Assembly: GCA_003520455.1 (NCBI GenBank)
Contig: DOUV01000779.1
Coordinates: 1 to 8,706 of the forward strand
Reading direction: 5' to 3'
DNA from: Chloroflexota bacterium
GTDB taxonomy: Bacteria > Chloroflexota > Anaerolineae > Ardenticatenales > Ardenticatenaceae
DNA length: 8,706 bases
Both the position numbers and the translations under genes were made by a program. Below the pieces are notes generated by a model. The model did no database searches. It was not told where the DNA came from and saw only the letters and a list, made by a program, of their open reading frames with translations. Of the stretch, positions 1-5,737 are shown one piece after another. Every line of letters begins with the position of its first letter. The stretch's first letter is position 1.

Positions 1-337
1 GCCAGAGTACCAGCGCCAGCTGTGCCAGCGCGCGCAGGCTGATCCCGGCGATAAGCGCCGCCGCGACCCAGGGCACACGCTCAGGCTGGGCCAACGGCAC
101 ACCACGCAACCGCGGGAGGAAGTACAAGCCGACACCCAGAATAAAGAGTCCGGCCCATCCGAAGAGCTGGACGTGGCCATGAGCCTGCACCAGGGCGAGC
201 CACCCTCCACCGGCCGGCCACCACCCGGCAAGCGAGCCGACCATGAATGCCCCCAGCCCAAACCCGGCCGTCAGCGCCAGGATCAGCGAGGCCCCGAGCA
301 ACGGAGTAAATAGCCCCTGGTACTCTTTCTTTTGCAC
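1..337 (-). CDS. NnrS/heme-copper-oxidase-like multi-pass membrane protein, N-terminal part (runs off window)
   Basis: Only the first 112 codons are present; the gene continues beyond base 1. The start is a GTG at 337-335, preceded by an AAAGGGA-like ribosome site; no ATG is available in frame after the upstream TGA. The translation begins MQKKEYQGLFTPLLGASLI and shows three hydrophobic stretches (about residues 12-36, 56-74 and 90-112). Between the first two is a histidine motif, QAHGHVQLFGW, at residues 51-61, followed by GVGLYFLPRLRG. HGH plus a glycine/aromatic helix of this kind is what I recall from NnrS and cytochrome-oxidase-subunit-I-like proteins, where histidines bind heme or copper. 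NnrS proteins are linked to nitric oxide and often sit near denitrification genes, which fits this position downstream of the nos genes. It is probably a separate transcription unit, because strong hairpins lie in the 260-base gap. The exact family cannot be settled from a third or less of the protein. Confidence 0.62.
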   Translation of the reverse strand, partial: MQKKEYQGLFTPLLGASLILALTAGFGLGAFMVGSLAGWWPAGGGWLALVQAHGHVQLFGWAGLFILGVGLYFLPRLRGVPLAQPERVPWVAAALIAGISLRALAQLALVLW

Positions 338-411
338 GGTCTCGTCCCTTTCATCTTCACCACCCGGTTCATGGCCAGCGCGACCACATTCGAGTCACCC
401 TGATTGTAGCG

Positions 412-459
412 CCGGTCGCGGCGGTGCGCCGCGACTTGAGTCGCACCGCCGCGATCCGG
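412..459. repeat. Stem-loop between the cytochrome gene and the NnrS-like gene
   Basis: CGCGGCGGTGCG (417-428) is the exact reverse complement of CGCACCGCCGCG (442-453), separated by a 13-base loop. Allowing a one-base bulge, pairing extends outward with CCGG at both ends (412-459). No T-run follows on either strand. It may be part of a terminator region or a repeat, or may act in the leader of the NnrS-like gene, whose start is 75 bases away. Confidence 0.5.
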
Positions 460-493
460 TCAACCTCACCAACCACCAGCCTCGGCGCCAATA

Positions 494-524
494 GAGCGCG
501 CCGCCTCACCGGGGCGGCGCGCTC
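494..524 (-). terminator. Perfect 12-bp hairpin after the nos genes, candidate terminator
   Basis: GAGCGCGCCGCC (494-505) pairs perfectly with GGCGGCGCGCTC (513-524) around a 7-base loop. It begins 74 bases past the cytochrome c stop codon, in the gap before the next gene. In the minus-strand transcript the stem is followed by TATTGGCG, so the U-tract of a classical intrinsic terminator is missing. A weaker ATCCGG/CCGGAT hairpin (564-583) lies closer to the stop codon. The position suggests the end of the nos transcript, but a processing or 3'-end-protecting stem is equally possible. Confidence 0.45.
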
Positions 525-597
525 GAAGATTGCTACGTCTGGGGAAAGGAGTGACTGACCGGTATCCGGGTGAGGAGCCGGATGGTACTCTCTTGGG

Positions 598-1032
598 CTA
601 TTCCTTGTGGATCGTTCGGATGTAGGCGATGATGTCTTGAAGTTCCTCGTCGCTCAGCGCCGGGTTGCCGCCTTTGGGAGGCATGTCCACACCGGTGGTG
701 TTGGCGGGATCGGTCGGGCGGCGTCCAACCTTGACGAAGGCCAACAACTGCTCATCCGACTGAGAGGCAACGAAATCGCTCGCCGTCAGATCCTTGCCCA
801 ACCCCTGAATGCCCTTGCCGTCTGGGCCATGGCAGGCCGCGCAGGTCCCTGCGAAGAGTTCCTTGCCCTTCGTAGCGTCGCCCATCGAGGTGGCCGGGGC
901 CGTGGTCGCTGCAGGGGCTGGGGCTGCCTGGCTACTTCCGGTATCGGTGGACCTGGTGGCAGGTGTGGGGCCACAGGCGGCCAGCCCGAGCACGACGACC
1001 AGCGCAACAATCAAGACGAATCGAAAGCTCAC
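598..1032 (-). CDS. Monoheme c-type cytochrome lipoprotein, likely electron carrier for N2O reduction
   Basis: This 144-residue protein has a Sec/lipoprotein leader ending LGLAAC, with lipidated Cys20. An Ala/Pro/Thr-rich linker (about 21-50) then ties a class I cytochrome c domain to the membrane. The heme attachment site CAACH is at residues 64-68, followed by GPDGKG. The likely axial methionine is Met117 in VDMPPKGG, and the closing helix LSDEELQDIIAYIRTI is typical of the fold. The start is GTG (1032-1030) with an excellent AAAGGAGG five bases upstream, so no ATG is needed. It is the last gene of the run, 16 bases after nosL, and is surely co-transcribed with it. The small domain and surface anchoring suggest it passes electrons to the CuA site of NosZ; that role is inferred from context. 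The domain call is secure, the partner is not. Confidence 0.93.
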   Translation of the reverse strand: MSFRFVLIVALVVVLGLAACGPTPATRSTDTGSSQAAPAPAATTAPATSMGDATKGKELFAGTCAACHGPDGKGIQGLGKDLTASDFVASQSDEQLLAFVKVGRRPTDPANTTGVDMPPKGGNPALSDEELQDIIAYIRTIHKE

Positions 1033-1037
1033 AAGAT

Positions 1038-1045
1038 CCTCCTTT
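1038..1045 (-). promoter_or_regulatory. Ribosome binding site that fixes the GTG start of the cytochrome gene
   Basis: AAAGGAGG on the minus strand lies five bases before the GTG codon, between the nosL stop and the cytochrome start. It is near-perfect and decides for the GTG start. Confidence 0.85.
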
Positions 1046-1048
1046 GGG

Positions 1049-1516
1049 TTAATGCATTCTCATTTGAGTCAACGGCATTGCTGATAAGGTCTCGTAGTCC
1101 ATAACAGATGTTCCCTGCTCGGCGGCCATTGCCTCGGCACGGGTTTTGACTGCAAAGGCAGTAAGCCCACTGCCCATGGGAGTGTGGAGGGTTGAACTTT
1201 GAACATAGAACGCGAGGTGGGCCGGGAGCCACTCACGGCTGTCATAGTCGTGGACGAAGAAAGCAGTCCCTTCAGGCAGGTCGTGGCTCGTGCGGTAGTG
1301 TAGCATATCGCCAATGTCGTCAAAGAGCAAGCTTTTGCCATCGGGTGTGACCGCGGCTGTGGCGAGGCGTAGATCAGTAATGCTCATCCCGCAGTCGGCG
1401 CACATATCTTCGCCCAAAACGATGTCGGGCGGACGCAACTCGGCCGGCTCGCGGGTGCCGCAGCCACCGGCAACCAGCGCCAGACAGAGAATGAGAAGAC
1501 CTGAGAGGCGGTTCAT
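1049..1516 (-). CDS. nosL: NosL copper-binding lipoprotein
   Basis: NosL is an outer-surface or periplasmic lipoprotein that binds Cu(I) and delivers it for assembly of the NosZ copper centres. The 155-residue product starts with MNRLSGLLILCLALVAGGC, a lipoprotein leader with the modified cysteine at 19. The copper-binding hallmark MCADCGM occupies residues 38-44, followed by FDDIGDML (65-72) and YVQSSTLHTPMGSG (104-117), which match the conserved blocks I know from the family. The tail MPLTQMRMH is rich in Met and ends in His, so it could add copper ligands. An in-frame start 20 codons upstream exists but would sit inside nosY and would bury the leader. The ATG at 1516 follows an AAAGGA site and leaves two bases after the nosY stop, implying translational coupling. 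Length is normal for the family. Confidence 0.93.
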   Translation of the reverse strand: MNRLSGLLILCLALVAGGCGTREPAELRPPDIVLGEDMCADCGMSITDLRLATAAVTPDGKSLLFDDIGDMLHYRTSHDLPEGTAFFVHDYDSREWLPAHLAFYVQSSTLHTPMGSGLTAFAVKTRAEAMAAEQGTSVMDYETLSAMPLTQMRMH

Positions 1517-1518
1517 GA

Positions 1519-2346
1519 TCAAATGTCCTTTCGCGTAAATCGCCAAAACGCGAGCCCGAGGGGCATGAGGACCCATGCGACCAGCGTCGTCAGGAGCAGC
1601 GGCAGCAAATCGCTCCCGTAGGTGCGACGGGCAAACGTTCCCACAGGACCAAGGATCTCGAGCGTGCTCTGCAGATTGAGGATCGCGGCGAGCTTGAAGA
1701 CCTGCAGCGGGTTGGTCATTGCCAGCCAGAAAAGCTGGCTGATGTCGAGTTTCATCGTAATGGCGGTGCCCATCATTCCCAGGTCACCCAGGAAGACGAA
1801 GAGCAGCCAGAGAAAGAGCGCGATGCCGACCGCCGCTGCGCCCCGCTCGGTCATTGCCGAGATCAGGAAGCCGATGCTGAGCGCCGCCAGCGCCAGGAGG
1901 AAGGCCAGGCCGAGTTGAACCAGGTAGATCGTGGCATCGCCGGCCCCGCCACGCAGGCCCAGAGCCAGCCCGGCCAGGCCGAAGCCTGCGGCGAGCGAGG
2001 CCAGGAGGGCCGCCCCCAGACCCAGGTATTTTCCGGCGACGACCTCTGCGCGCGAGACTGGTTGGGCCAGCAGATAGGCCAGCGTGCCCCGCTCGCGCTC
2101 AGCTGCCAGGCTCGTCGCGCCGACCGTCAGCGCCATGAGTGGCACGACCAACAGCGTAAGATTGATCAGGCCCGCGGCGGTCCGGCCAAAGCCTGCAAAG
2201 CCCGAGAAGCCAACGCCCGAGAGGGCCAGATAGCTCAGCCCCAGCGCCAACGCTACGAACGTCAGTGTGTAGAGTCCAAACCAACGGTTCCGCAGCGCGT
2301 CCCGCAACTCTTTCTGCGCCACCAATCCAACCGTGTTCACATCCAT
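1519..2346 (-). CDS. nosY: NosY ABC transporter permease
   Basis: NosY is the membrane partner of the ATPase NosF in the complex that supports CuZ maturation of NosZ, probably working with NosD. The 275-residue protein has six predicted membrane helices, at about 24-43, 58-80, 106-129, 139-163, 171-190 and 246-269. The cytoplasmic stretch AAERERGTLAYLLAQPVSR (81-99) is the typical ABC-2 family signature between the second and third helices. I use the ATG at 2346, because GGGGGA lies just upstream at proper distance. A GTG nine codons earlier (2373) would extend the protein with a non-membrane tail (NLQTDGGN) encoded by the repeat-containing spacer, and has no comparable site. The gene is followed two bases later by nosL and preceded by a 100-base spacer after nosF. 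Confidence 0.92.
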   Translation of the reverse strand: MDVNTVGLVAQKELRDALRNRWFGLYTLTFVALALGLSYLALSGVGFSGFAGFGRTAAGLINLTLLVVPLMALTVGATSLAAERERGTLAYLLAQPVSRAEVVAGKYLGLGAALLASLAAGFGLAGLALGLRGGAGDATIYLVQLGLAFLLALAALSIGFLISAMTERGAAAVGIALFLWLLFVFLGDLGMMGTAITMKLDISQLFWLAMTNPLQVFKLAAILNLQSTLEILGPVGTFARRTYGSDLLPLLLTTLVAWVLMPLGLAFWRFTRKDI

Positions 2347-2349
2347 GTT

Positions 2350-2356
2350 TCCCCCA
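2350..2356 (-). promoter_or_regulatory. Ribosome binding site selecting the nosY ATG
   Basis: On the minus strand a GGGGGA tract ends four to five bases before the ATG at 2346-2344. It supports this start over the in-frame GTG at 2373. Confidence 0.6.
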
Positions 2357-2361
2357 TCAGT

Positions 2362-2460
2362 TTGAAGGTTCACCGGCTGCAGATTGGAGGTTCAGCATTG
2401 GCTGGCCCTTGCCAAGTCAGTGATAAGCACTGGCAACGCTCAACCTTCAACCTTCAACCA
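2362..2460. repeat. nosF-nosY spacer with heptamer repeats and inverted arms
   Basis: Three tandem 7-base units, TCAACCT, TCAACCT and TCAACCA, occupy 2440-2460 and run across the nosF stop codon (2449-2447). Near the other end of the spacer, TTGAAGGTT (2362-2370) is the exact reverse complement of AACCTTCAA, which occurs twice in the array (2442-2450 and 2449-2457). The spacer RNA could therefore fold end to end. Inside lies a small hairpin, CAGTG/CACTG (2418-2432), with TTGC/GCAA flanks. No gene fits in the spacer. Confidence 0.65.
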
Positions 2461-3313
2461 CAGCCGGTGCCACCTCGAAATCGGTCACCCCGATCCCGGC
2501 CTGCTCAAGCGTCCGAATCGGGGCGGCCTTGGCCGTGGGCGCCACGACAACCCAGATACCGCGGCCGTTGGGGCTGGCAGCGTAGCCGTCGGAGGCCAGG
2601 ACGGCCAGGGCCTGGGCATGCTGTTCGAGAGGCAGATGGAGCTTGAGATGCATGGTCAAGCCCAGGCGAGCGGCCACCTCGTGCGGGCCGCACTCGAACG
2701 CCAGGCACCCATCCTGCAGCACCAGCACGCGGTCGGCCAGTGCCTCCAGTTCCTCCAGACGGTGAGACGAGAAGAGGATCGTCTTCCCCGCAGCTTTCTG
2801 CGCCACCAGCAACCGGATGAAGGCCTCGCGCCCGGCGGCATCCAGGTTTGAGGTGGGTTCGTCCAACAGCAGGGCGGGCGGATCGGCCAGGAGCGCGATG
2901 GCCAGCGCCAGGCGCTGTTTCATCCCGCCCGAGAGTTGGGCGACGAGCTTCGCGCCGTGCTCGGTCAACCCCACCGTCTCTAACACCTCGGCGGCGCGTT
3001 CTCGAGAGACCTTCTTCAAGCCGCCGTAGAAGCGCACCGTCTCGAGCGCGCTCATGTCGTAGAAGGCCAACTCTTGGGGCACGTAGCCGACGGCCGCCCG
3101 CGCGGTCTTGCCCTGGCGGGCGACGTCGGTGCCAGCGATGACCGCGCGCCCCTGGAAGGCGTAGAGCCCGAGCAGGCATTTGAGTGCGGTCGTTTTACCG
3201 GTCCCATTCGGTCCCCAGAGGGCGACCGCCTCGCCGGTACGAACCTCAAACGAAAGGCCATTGAGCACGCGCGTGTCGCCGAAGGTCTTGGTGAGTTCGT
3301 AGAGTCCAATCAT
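2447..3313 (-). CDS. nosF: NosF ABC transporter ATPase
   Basis: NosF is the cytoplasmic ATPase that powers the NosFY(D) complex needed for CuZ assembly. The 288-residue protein has every nucleotide-binding element intact: Walker A GPNGTGKTT (34-42), Q-loop Gln80 in GYVPQE, signature LSGGMKQR (127-134), Walker B ALLLDEP with Asp151 and Glu152, D-loop SNLD (155-158) and switch His184 in SSH. The roughly 100-residue C-terminal extension is normal for this subfamily. The ATG at 3313 is preceded by GGAG at eight bases. The sequence alone would say only CcmA-type ABC ATPase; the assignment to NosF comes from its place between nosD and nosY. The last three codons before the stop lie within a heptamer array, so the extreme C-terminus may have been shaped by the repeat. 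Confidence 0.94.
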   Translation of the reverse strand: MIGLYELTKTFGDTRVLNGLSFEVRTGEAVALWGPNGTGKTTALKCLLGLYAFQGRAVIAGTDVARQGKTARAAVGYVPQELAFYDMSALETVRFYGGLKKVSRERAAEVLETVGLTEHGAKLVAQLSGGMKQRLALAIALLADPPALLLDEPTSNLDAAGREAFIRLLVAQKAAGKTILFSSHRLEELEALADRVLVLQDGCLAFECGPHEVAARLGLTMHLKLHLPLEQHAQALAVLASDGYAASPNGRGIWVVVAPTAKAAPIRTLEQAGIGVTDFEVAPAVVEG

Positions 3314-3331
3314 GATTGTTACTCCATCAAG

Positions 3332-3425
3332 AGATGAGAGAGCGGAGACCGGAGAGCAGGGATTGTTGCGCTTGTGTGTCTGTTCGATCTGAAATGCTGC
3401 CGTTCATCTCCAATCTCCATTCGCT
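3332..3425. repeat. nosD-nosF spacer with two heptamer arrays
   Basis: Four degenerate 7-base units, AGATGAG, AGAGCGG, AGACCGG and AGAGCAG, lie head to tail at 3332-3359. At the nosD end, CATCTCC, AATCTCC and ATTCGCT (3405-3425) keep the same period in the opposite sense and reach into the nosD stop codon (3426-3424). GAGATG (3331-3336) is complementary to CATCTC (3405-3410), so the two arrays could pair. The 110-base spacer contains no gene. Confidence 0.6.
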
Positions 3426-4917
3426 ACCTGGCGATCCAGGCGCGTTTCTCATTCCATCTTCGGACCACCGGCCACTGGCGACCGATAATAAGTGCGGCCA
3501 GGCCGAGCAAGAACAGCGAGGCTGCCAGGAGTGGCCGGGGGGAGGCGGGGGGCGGAAGTGGCACGTCGGTGAGCGGCACGAATGCCATGAGCGGCGCTTC
3601 GTCGGTCAAGCGGGGTTGCGGGGCGACAAGCGGGAAGGCCCGCGCGGCCAGATCCACTGCCTGAGCCGCCGGACTGAGCAGGAAGAGCCGTAGCTCGGGG
3701 CGGCGGTCCATCAGGCTCTCGAAGAGGCTCTCGTTGCGGTAGGGGAGGTCGCCCTGACCGTCATGGTCGGCGTCGTAGCCGGCATAATCCGACCAATAGT
3801 TGCCGACACCGGTCGTCGGATCAGTCCAAACGTTCCCCATAAATTGGCGGTTGCCCTCAATGGAGAGTTGCTGACCGTTCTCGACAAAGCTGTTGCGCGT
3901 GAAAACGTTGTTTTTCACCTGCGGGAGGAAGCTCAGGCCGATATCGTTGAAGGCGAAGGTGTTGCCCTCGAAGCGGTTCACGACCCCGATCTCGAGCGGC
4001 GAGTTGTCCAGGTACACGCCAACGCGGTTATCGAGGAAGAGGTTCCCGGTTGCGACCATGCGATTGACGTCTTTGAGCCCCAAGCCGTAGCCCGAGGGAC
4101 CGCGGTTCGTCAGCAAGCTATTCTGAGTGATCGCGATGTCGTTGCTGTACATCAGGTAGACCCCCACCGAGTTCCCGCGTAAGACGTTGCCCTCGATGGT
4201 GGTTCGATTGTTGAACATGAAGTGCAACCCATAACGGCCTTGCTCGACGGTGTTTCCACGGACGGTGGTTCCATCTGAATACCAGAGAAGCAGGTCGCGC
4301 ATGGCGATCAGGTGATTATTCTCGACCAGCGTCTCGGGACTCTCCCAGACGCGCAGGCCGTCGCCACGCAGCGCCACCGGCAGGGGTTTGCCGGTGATCG
4401 TGTTGCCGCGCACGACGCTATGTGGCGCCTGTGCCACCGTCACGCCGAACAGCACGTCTTCGAGCCGGCTCTCTTCCAGCGTCGTTTCGGGGGCCGCCAG
4501 AACCACGCCGGCGTTCTCGCGATCGTGGCTCTCGCCGCTCCCTCGGATCACGAAGCCACGCACGACGGCTCCACGGGCTGCGACAGTCAGCACGGTACCC
4601 TGGCCCTGCCCATCCACGGTCGCGCCATCGCGGCCGATCAGGGTGACGGTCTTGTCCACCACCAGCGGTCCTGCGTAGGTGCCACCGTGGACCTCAATCG
4701 TGTCGCCGGGGTGGGCAGCAGCCAGCGCGGCCTCAATCGTCGTGTAGGGACCCTGCGGCGAGACCACAAGAGAGTGCTGAGCCTGGTGGGCCGAGACCGG
4801 CGTGCTCGCCGGTGATGGATGAATCGGCACCATGGCGGCGGGGGAGAATTCGGCCCTCAACCGGTTGACCCCAGGGCTCAGGAGCAGCAGAAGGAACATC
4901 AGCCACCGGGTCATCAC
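3424..4917 (-). CDS. nosD: NosD, copper-centre maturation protein with C-terminal membrane anchor
   Basis: NosD is an extracytoplasmic right-handed beta-helix protein that works with NosF and NosY in assembling the CuZ cluster. The 497-residue product has an N-terminal signal (about 3-22) and a long run of beta-helix rungs (about 55-365) recognisable by repeated GN, VRGNT and IEGN turns. The hallmark GNYWSDYAGYDADHDGQGD follows at 372-390. After that come a Pro-rich stretch (about 430-460), a hydrophobic helix (462-480) and a basic tail ending WIAR. This indicates a protein fixed to the membrane by its C-terminus, which is not part of the classical soluble NosD as I know it. The start GTG (4917) overlaps the preceding stop codon as GTGA and has GGAGG eight bases upstream; the adjacent ATG (4914) is the alternative. 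The overlap implies translational coupling with the upstream membrane protein. Confidence 0.94.
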   Translation of the reverse strand: MMTRWLMFLLLLLSPGVNRLRAEFSPAAMVPIHPSPASTPVSAHQAQHSLVVSPQGPYTTIEAALAAAHPGDTIEVHGGTYAGPLVVDKTVTLIGRDGATVDGQGQGTVLTVAARGAVVRGFVIRGSGESHDRENAGVVLAAPETTLEESRLEDVLFGVTVAQAPHSVVRGNTITGKPLPVALRGDGLRVWESPETLVENNHLIAMRDLLLWYSDGTTVRGNTVEQGRYGLHFMFNNRTTIEGNVLRGNSVGVYLMYSNDIAITQNSLLTNRGPSGYGLGLKDVNRMVATGNLFLDNRVGVYLDNSPLEIGVVNRFEGNTFAFNDIGLSFLPQVKNNVFTRNSFVENGQQLSIEGNRQFMGNVWTDPTTGVGNYWSDYAGYDADHDGQGDLPYRNESLFESLMDRRPELRLFLLSPAAQAVDLAARAFPLVAPQPRLTDEAPLMAFVPLTDVPLPPPASPRPLLAASLFLLGLAALIIGRQWPVVRRWNEKRAWIAR

Positions 4918-5540
4918 GCGTCTACCCTCCGCAATTCGCGTTGGCGAATCACGAACGCCGCAATGATCAGCACACCCGCCAGCAGGGCCAGGTAGAAGCC
5001 GTAGGTGACAAAGGCGGTGGTGCTGAACTGGCCGATCTTCCCGGTACCCAGCACGGTCGGCGTGAAAGGCTTGATTGCGCTCGAGAGCGGCGCGTGCGGG
5101 TCGAGATTCTGCCCGTAGTAGCGCAACCAGAACCAGAGATCAGCCAGGAAGACAAAGGGGAAACTCAGCGCCGGGAGCGCCAAGAGGATGGCCCATTTTG
5201 AGTGGATGAAGCTCACTGCCAGGACGAGCAGGGCCAGGGCCACGATAGCGAACACACTGATCTCGCGCTCGAATTTGGCCGCCTCGTCGAGTCGCCGCAT
5301 ACCGATGTAGTGGTTGAGGCCGTCGATCTCGTGGATGTCGCCGATCATCTTGTTGGCGAAGACGTGAACGTGCAGGCCGCCCGGGTATTGCGGTGCGTTC
5401 AATGTCAACTTCCAATACGGCAGAACAATGGAGGCCAGGAGCAGCGCCGCGGCGACCCAGAGAAGCACGCTAGAAGCGGTCATCTGGAACTGGAACTTGG
5501 ATTCTGCCCTTGTCTTCGCTTTGAGTGGTAGCGTCGTCAT
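4914..5540 (-). CDS. Four-helix membrane protein between nosZ and nosD (NosB-like)
   Basis: The 208-residue protein has a short basic cytoplasmic N-terminus and membrane helices at about 22-41, 95-113, 118-142 and 176-200. The loop after the first helix is conserved-looking and histidine-rich: GGLHVHVFANKMIGDI then HEIDGLNHYIGMRRLDE (about 54-86), giving His57, His59, His70 and His77 on the outer face. I recall the LNHYIGM block in membrane proteins encoded beside nosD. Clade II nos clusters typically have a membrane protein gene, nosB, in exactly this place, and its function is unknown. The histidines could bind copper or heme, but nothing in the sequence proves it. ATG 5540 has AGAGGAG upstream. 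Its stop overlaps the nosD start, so the two are coupled. NosB identity is inferred mainly from position. Confidence 0.8.
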   Translation of the reverse strand: MTTLPLKAKTRAESKFQFQMTASSVLLWVAAALLLASIVLPYWKLTLNAPQYPGGLHVHVFANKMIGDIHEIDGLNHYIGMRRLDEAAKFEREISVFAIVALALLVLAVSFIHSKWAILLALPALSFPFVFLADLWFWLRYYGQNLDPHAPLSSAIKPFTPTVLGTGKIGQFSTTAFVTYGFYLALLAGVLIIAAFVIRQRELRRVDA

Positions 5541-5587
5541 TTGAGATCTCCTCTCTGGGTTGCCGATCCGTCAACAACGGACAGTCA

Positions 5588-5615
5588 TGAACATCGAACG
5601 ATTGACCGTTGACCA
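5588..5615. repeat. Degenerate heptamer array between nosZ and the NosB-like gene
   Basis: Four 7-base units follow one another: TGAACAT, CGAACGA, TTGACCG and TTGACCA. The consensus is close to TTGAACG and resembles the units between nosF and nosY (TTGAAGG in the other sense). A short hairpin TCCGT/ACGGA (5567-5581) lies next to it. The array is 48 bases upstream of the NosB-like start. Confidence 0.55.
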
Positions 5616-5650
5616 GTGGCAGCTGACTCCTATCAATGACTTGACCGCCA

Positions 5651-5689
5651 TACCCCTCCTGCAGGTCTTGCTGACCTGCAGGAGGGGTA
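5651..5689 (-). repeat. Perfect 17-bp hairpin downstream of nosZ
   Basis: TACCCCTCCTGCAGGTC (5651-5667) pairs without mismatch with 5673-5689 around the 5-base loop TTGCT. It begins 48 bases past the nosZ stop in the transcript. Each arm contains the 8-base palindrome CCTGCAGG, and a third copy (5729-5736) sits just past the nosZ stop codon. A weaker CGCGTC/GACGCG hairpin (5702-5723) lies between. No U-tract follows, so full termination is doubtful. A stem that protects the 3' end of a nosZ message, or partial attenuation giving more nosZ than downstream mRNA, is the likelier role. Confidence 0.75.
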
Positions 5690-5737
5690 CCGGGGGCGAG
5701 GCGCGTCGCATCGTGGAGACGCGGCGCCCCTGCAGGG

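Noticed and set aside
1192..1212. Three heptamer-like units GTTGAAC, TTTGAAC, ATAGAAC inside nosL
   Set aside because: They encode part of the conserved YVQSSTLHTPMG block of NosL, so the resemblance to the spacer heptamers is best seen as coincidence.
1517..1576. Longer nosL frame starting at 1576
   Set aside because: It would overlap nosY and put 20 polar residues before an otherwise perfect lipoprotein leader; the ATG at 1516 has its own ribosome site.
2347..2373. Upstream GTG start for nosY
   Set aside because: The nine extra residues come from spacer sequence, and the ATG at 2346 has the better ribosome site.
1915..2646. 243-codon open frame on the plus strand across nosY and the end of nosF
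   Set aside because: The product is Gln/Arg/Pro-rich without recognisable motifs and crosses two well-supported genes and their spacer.
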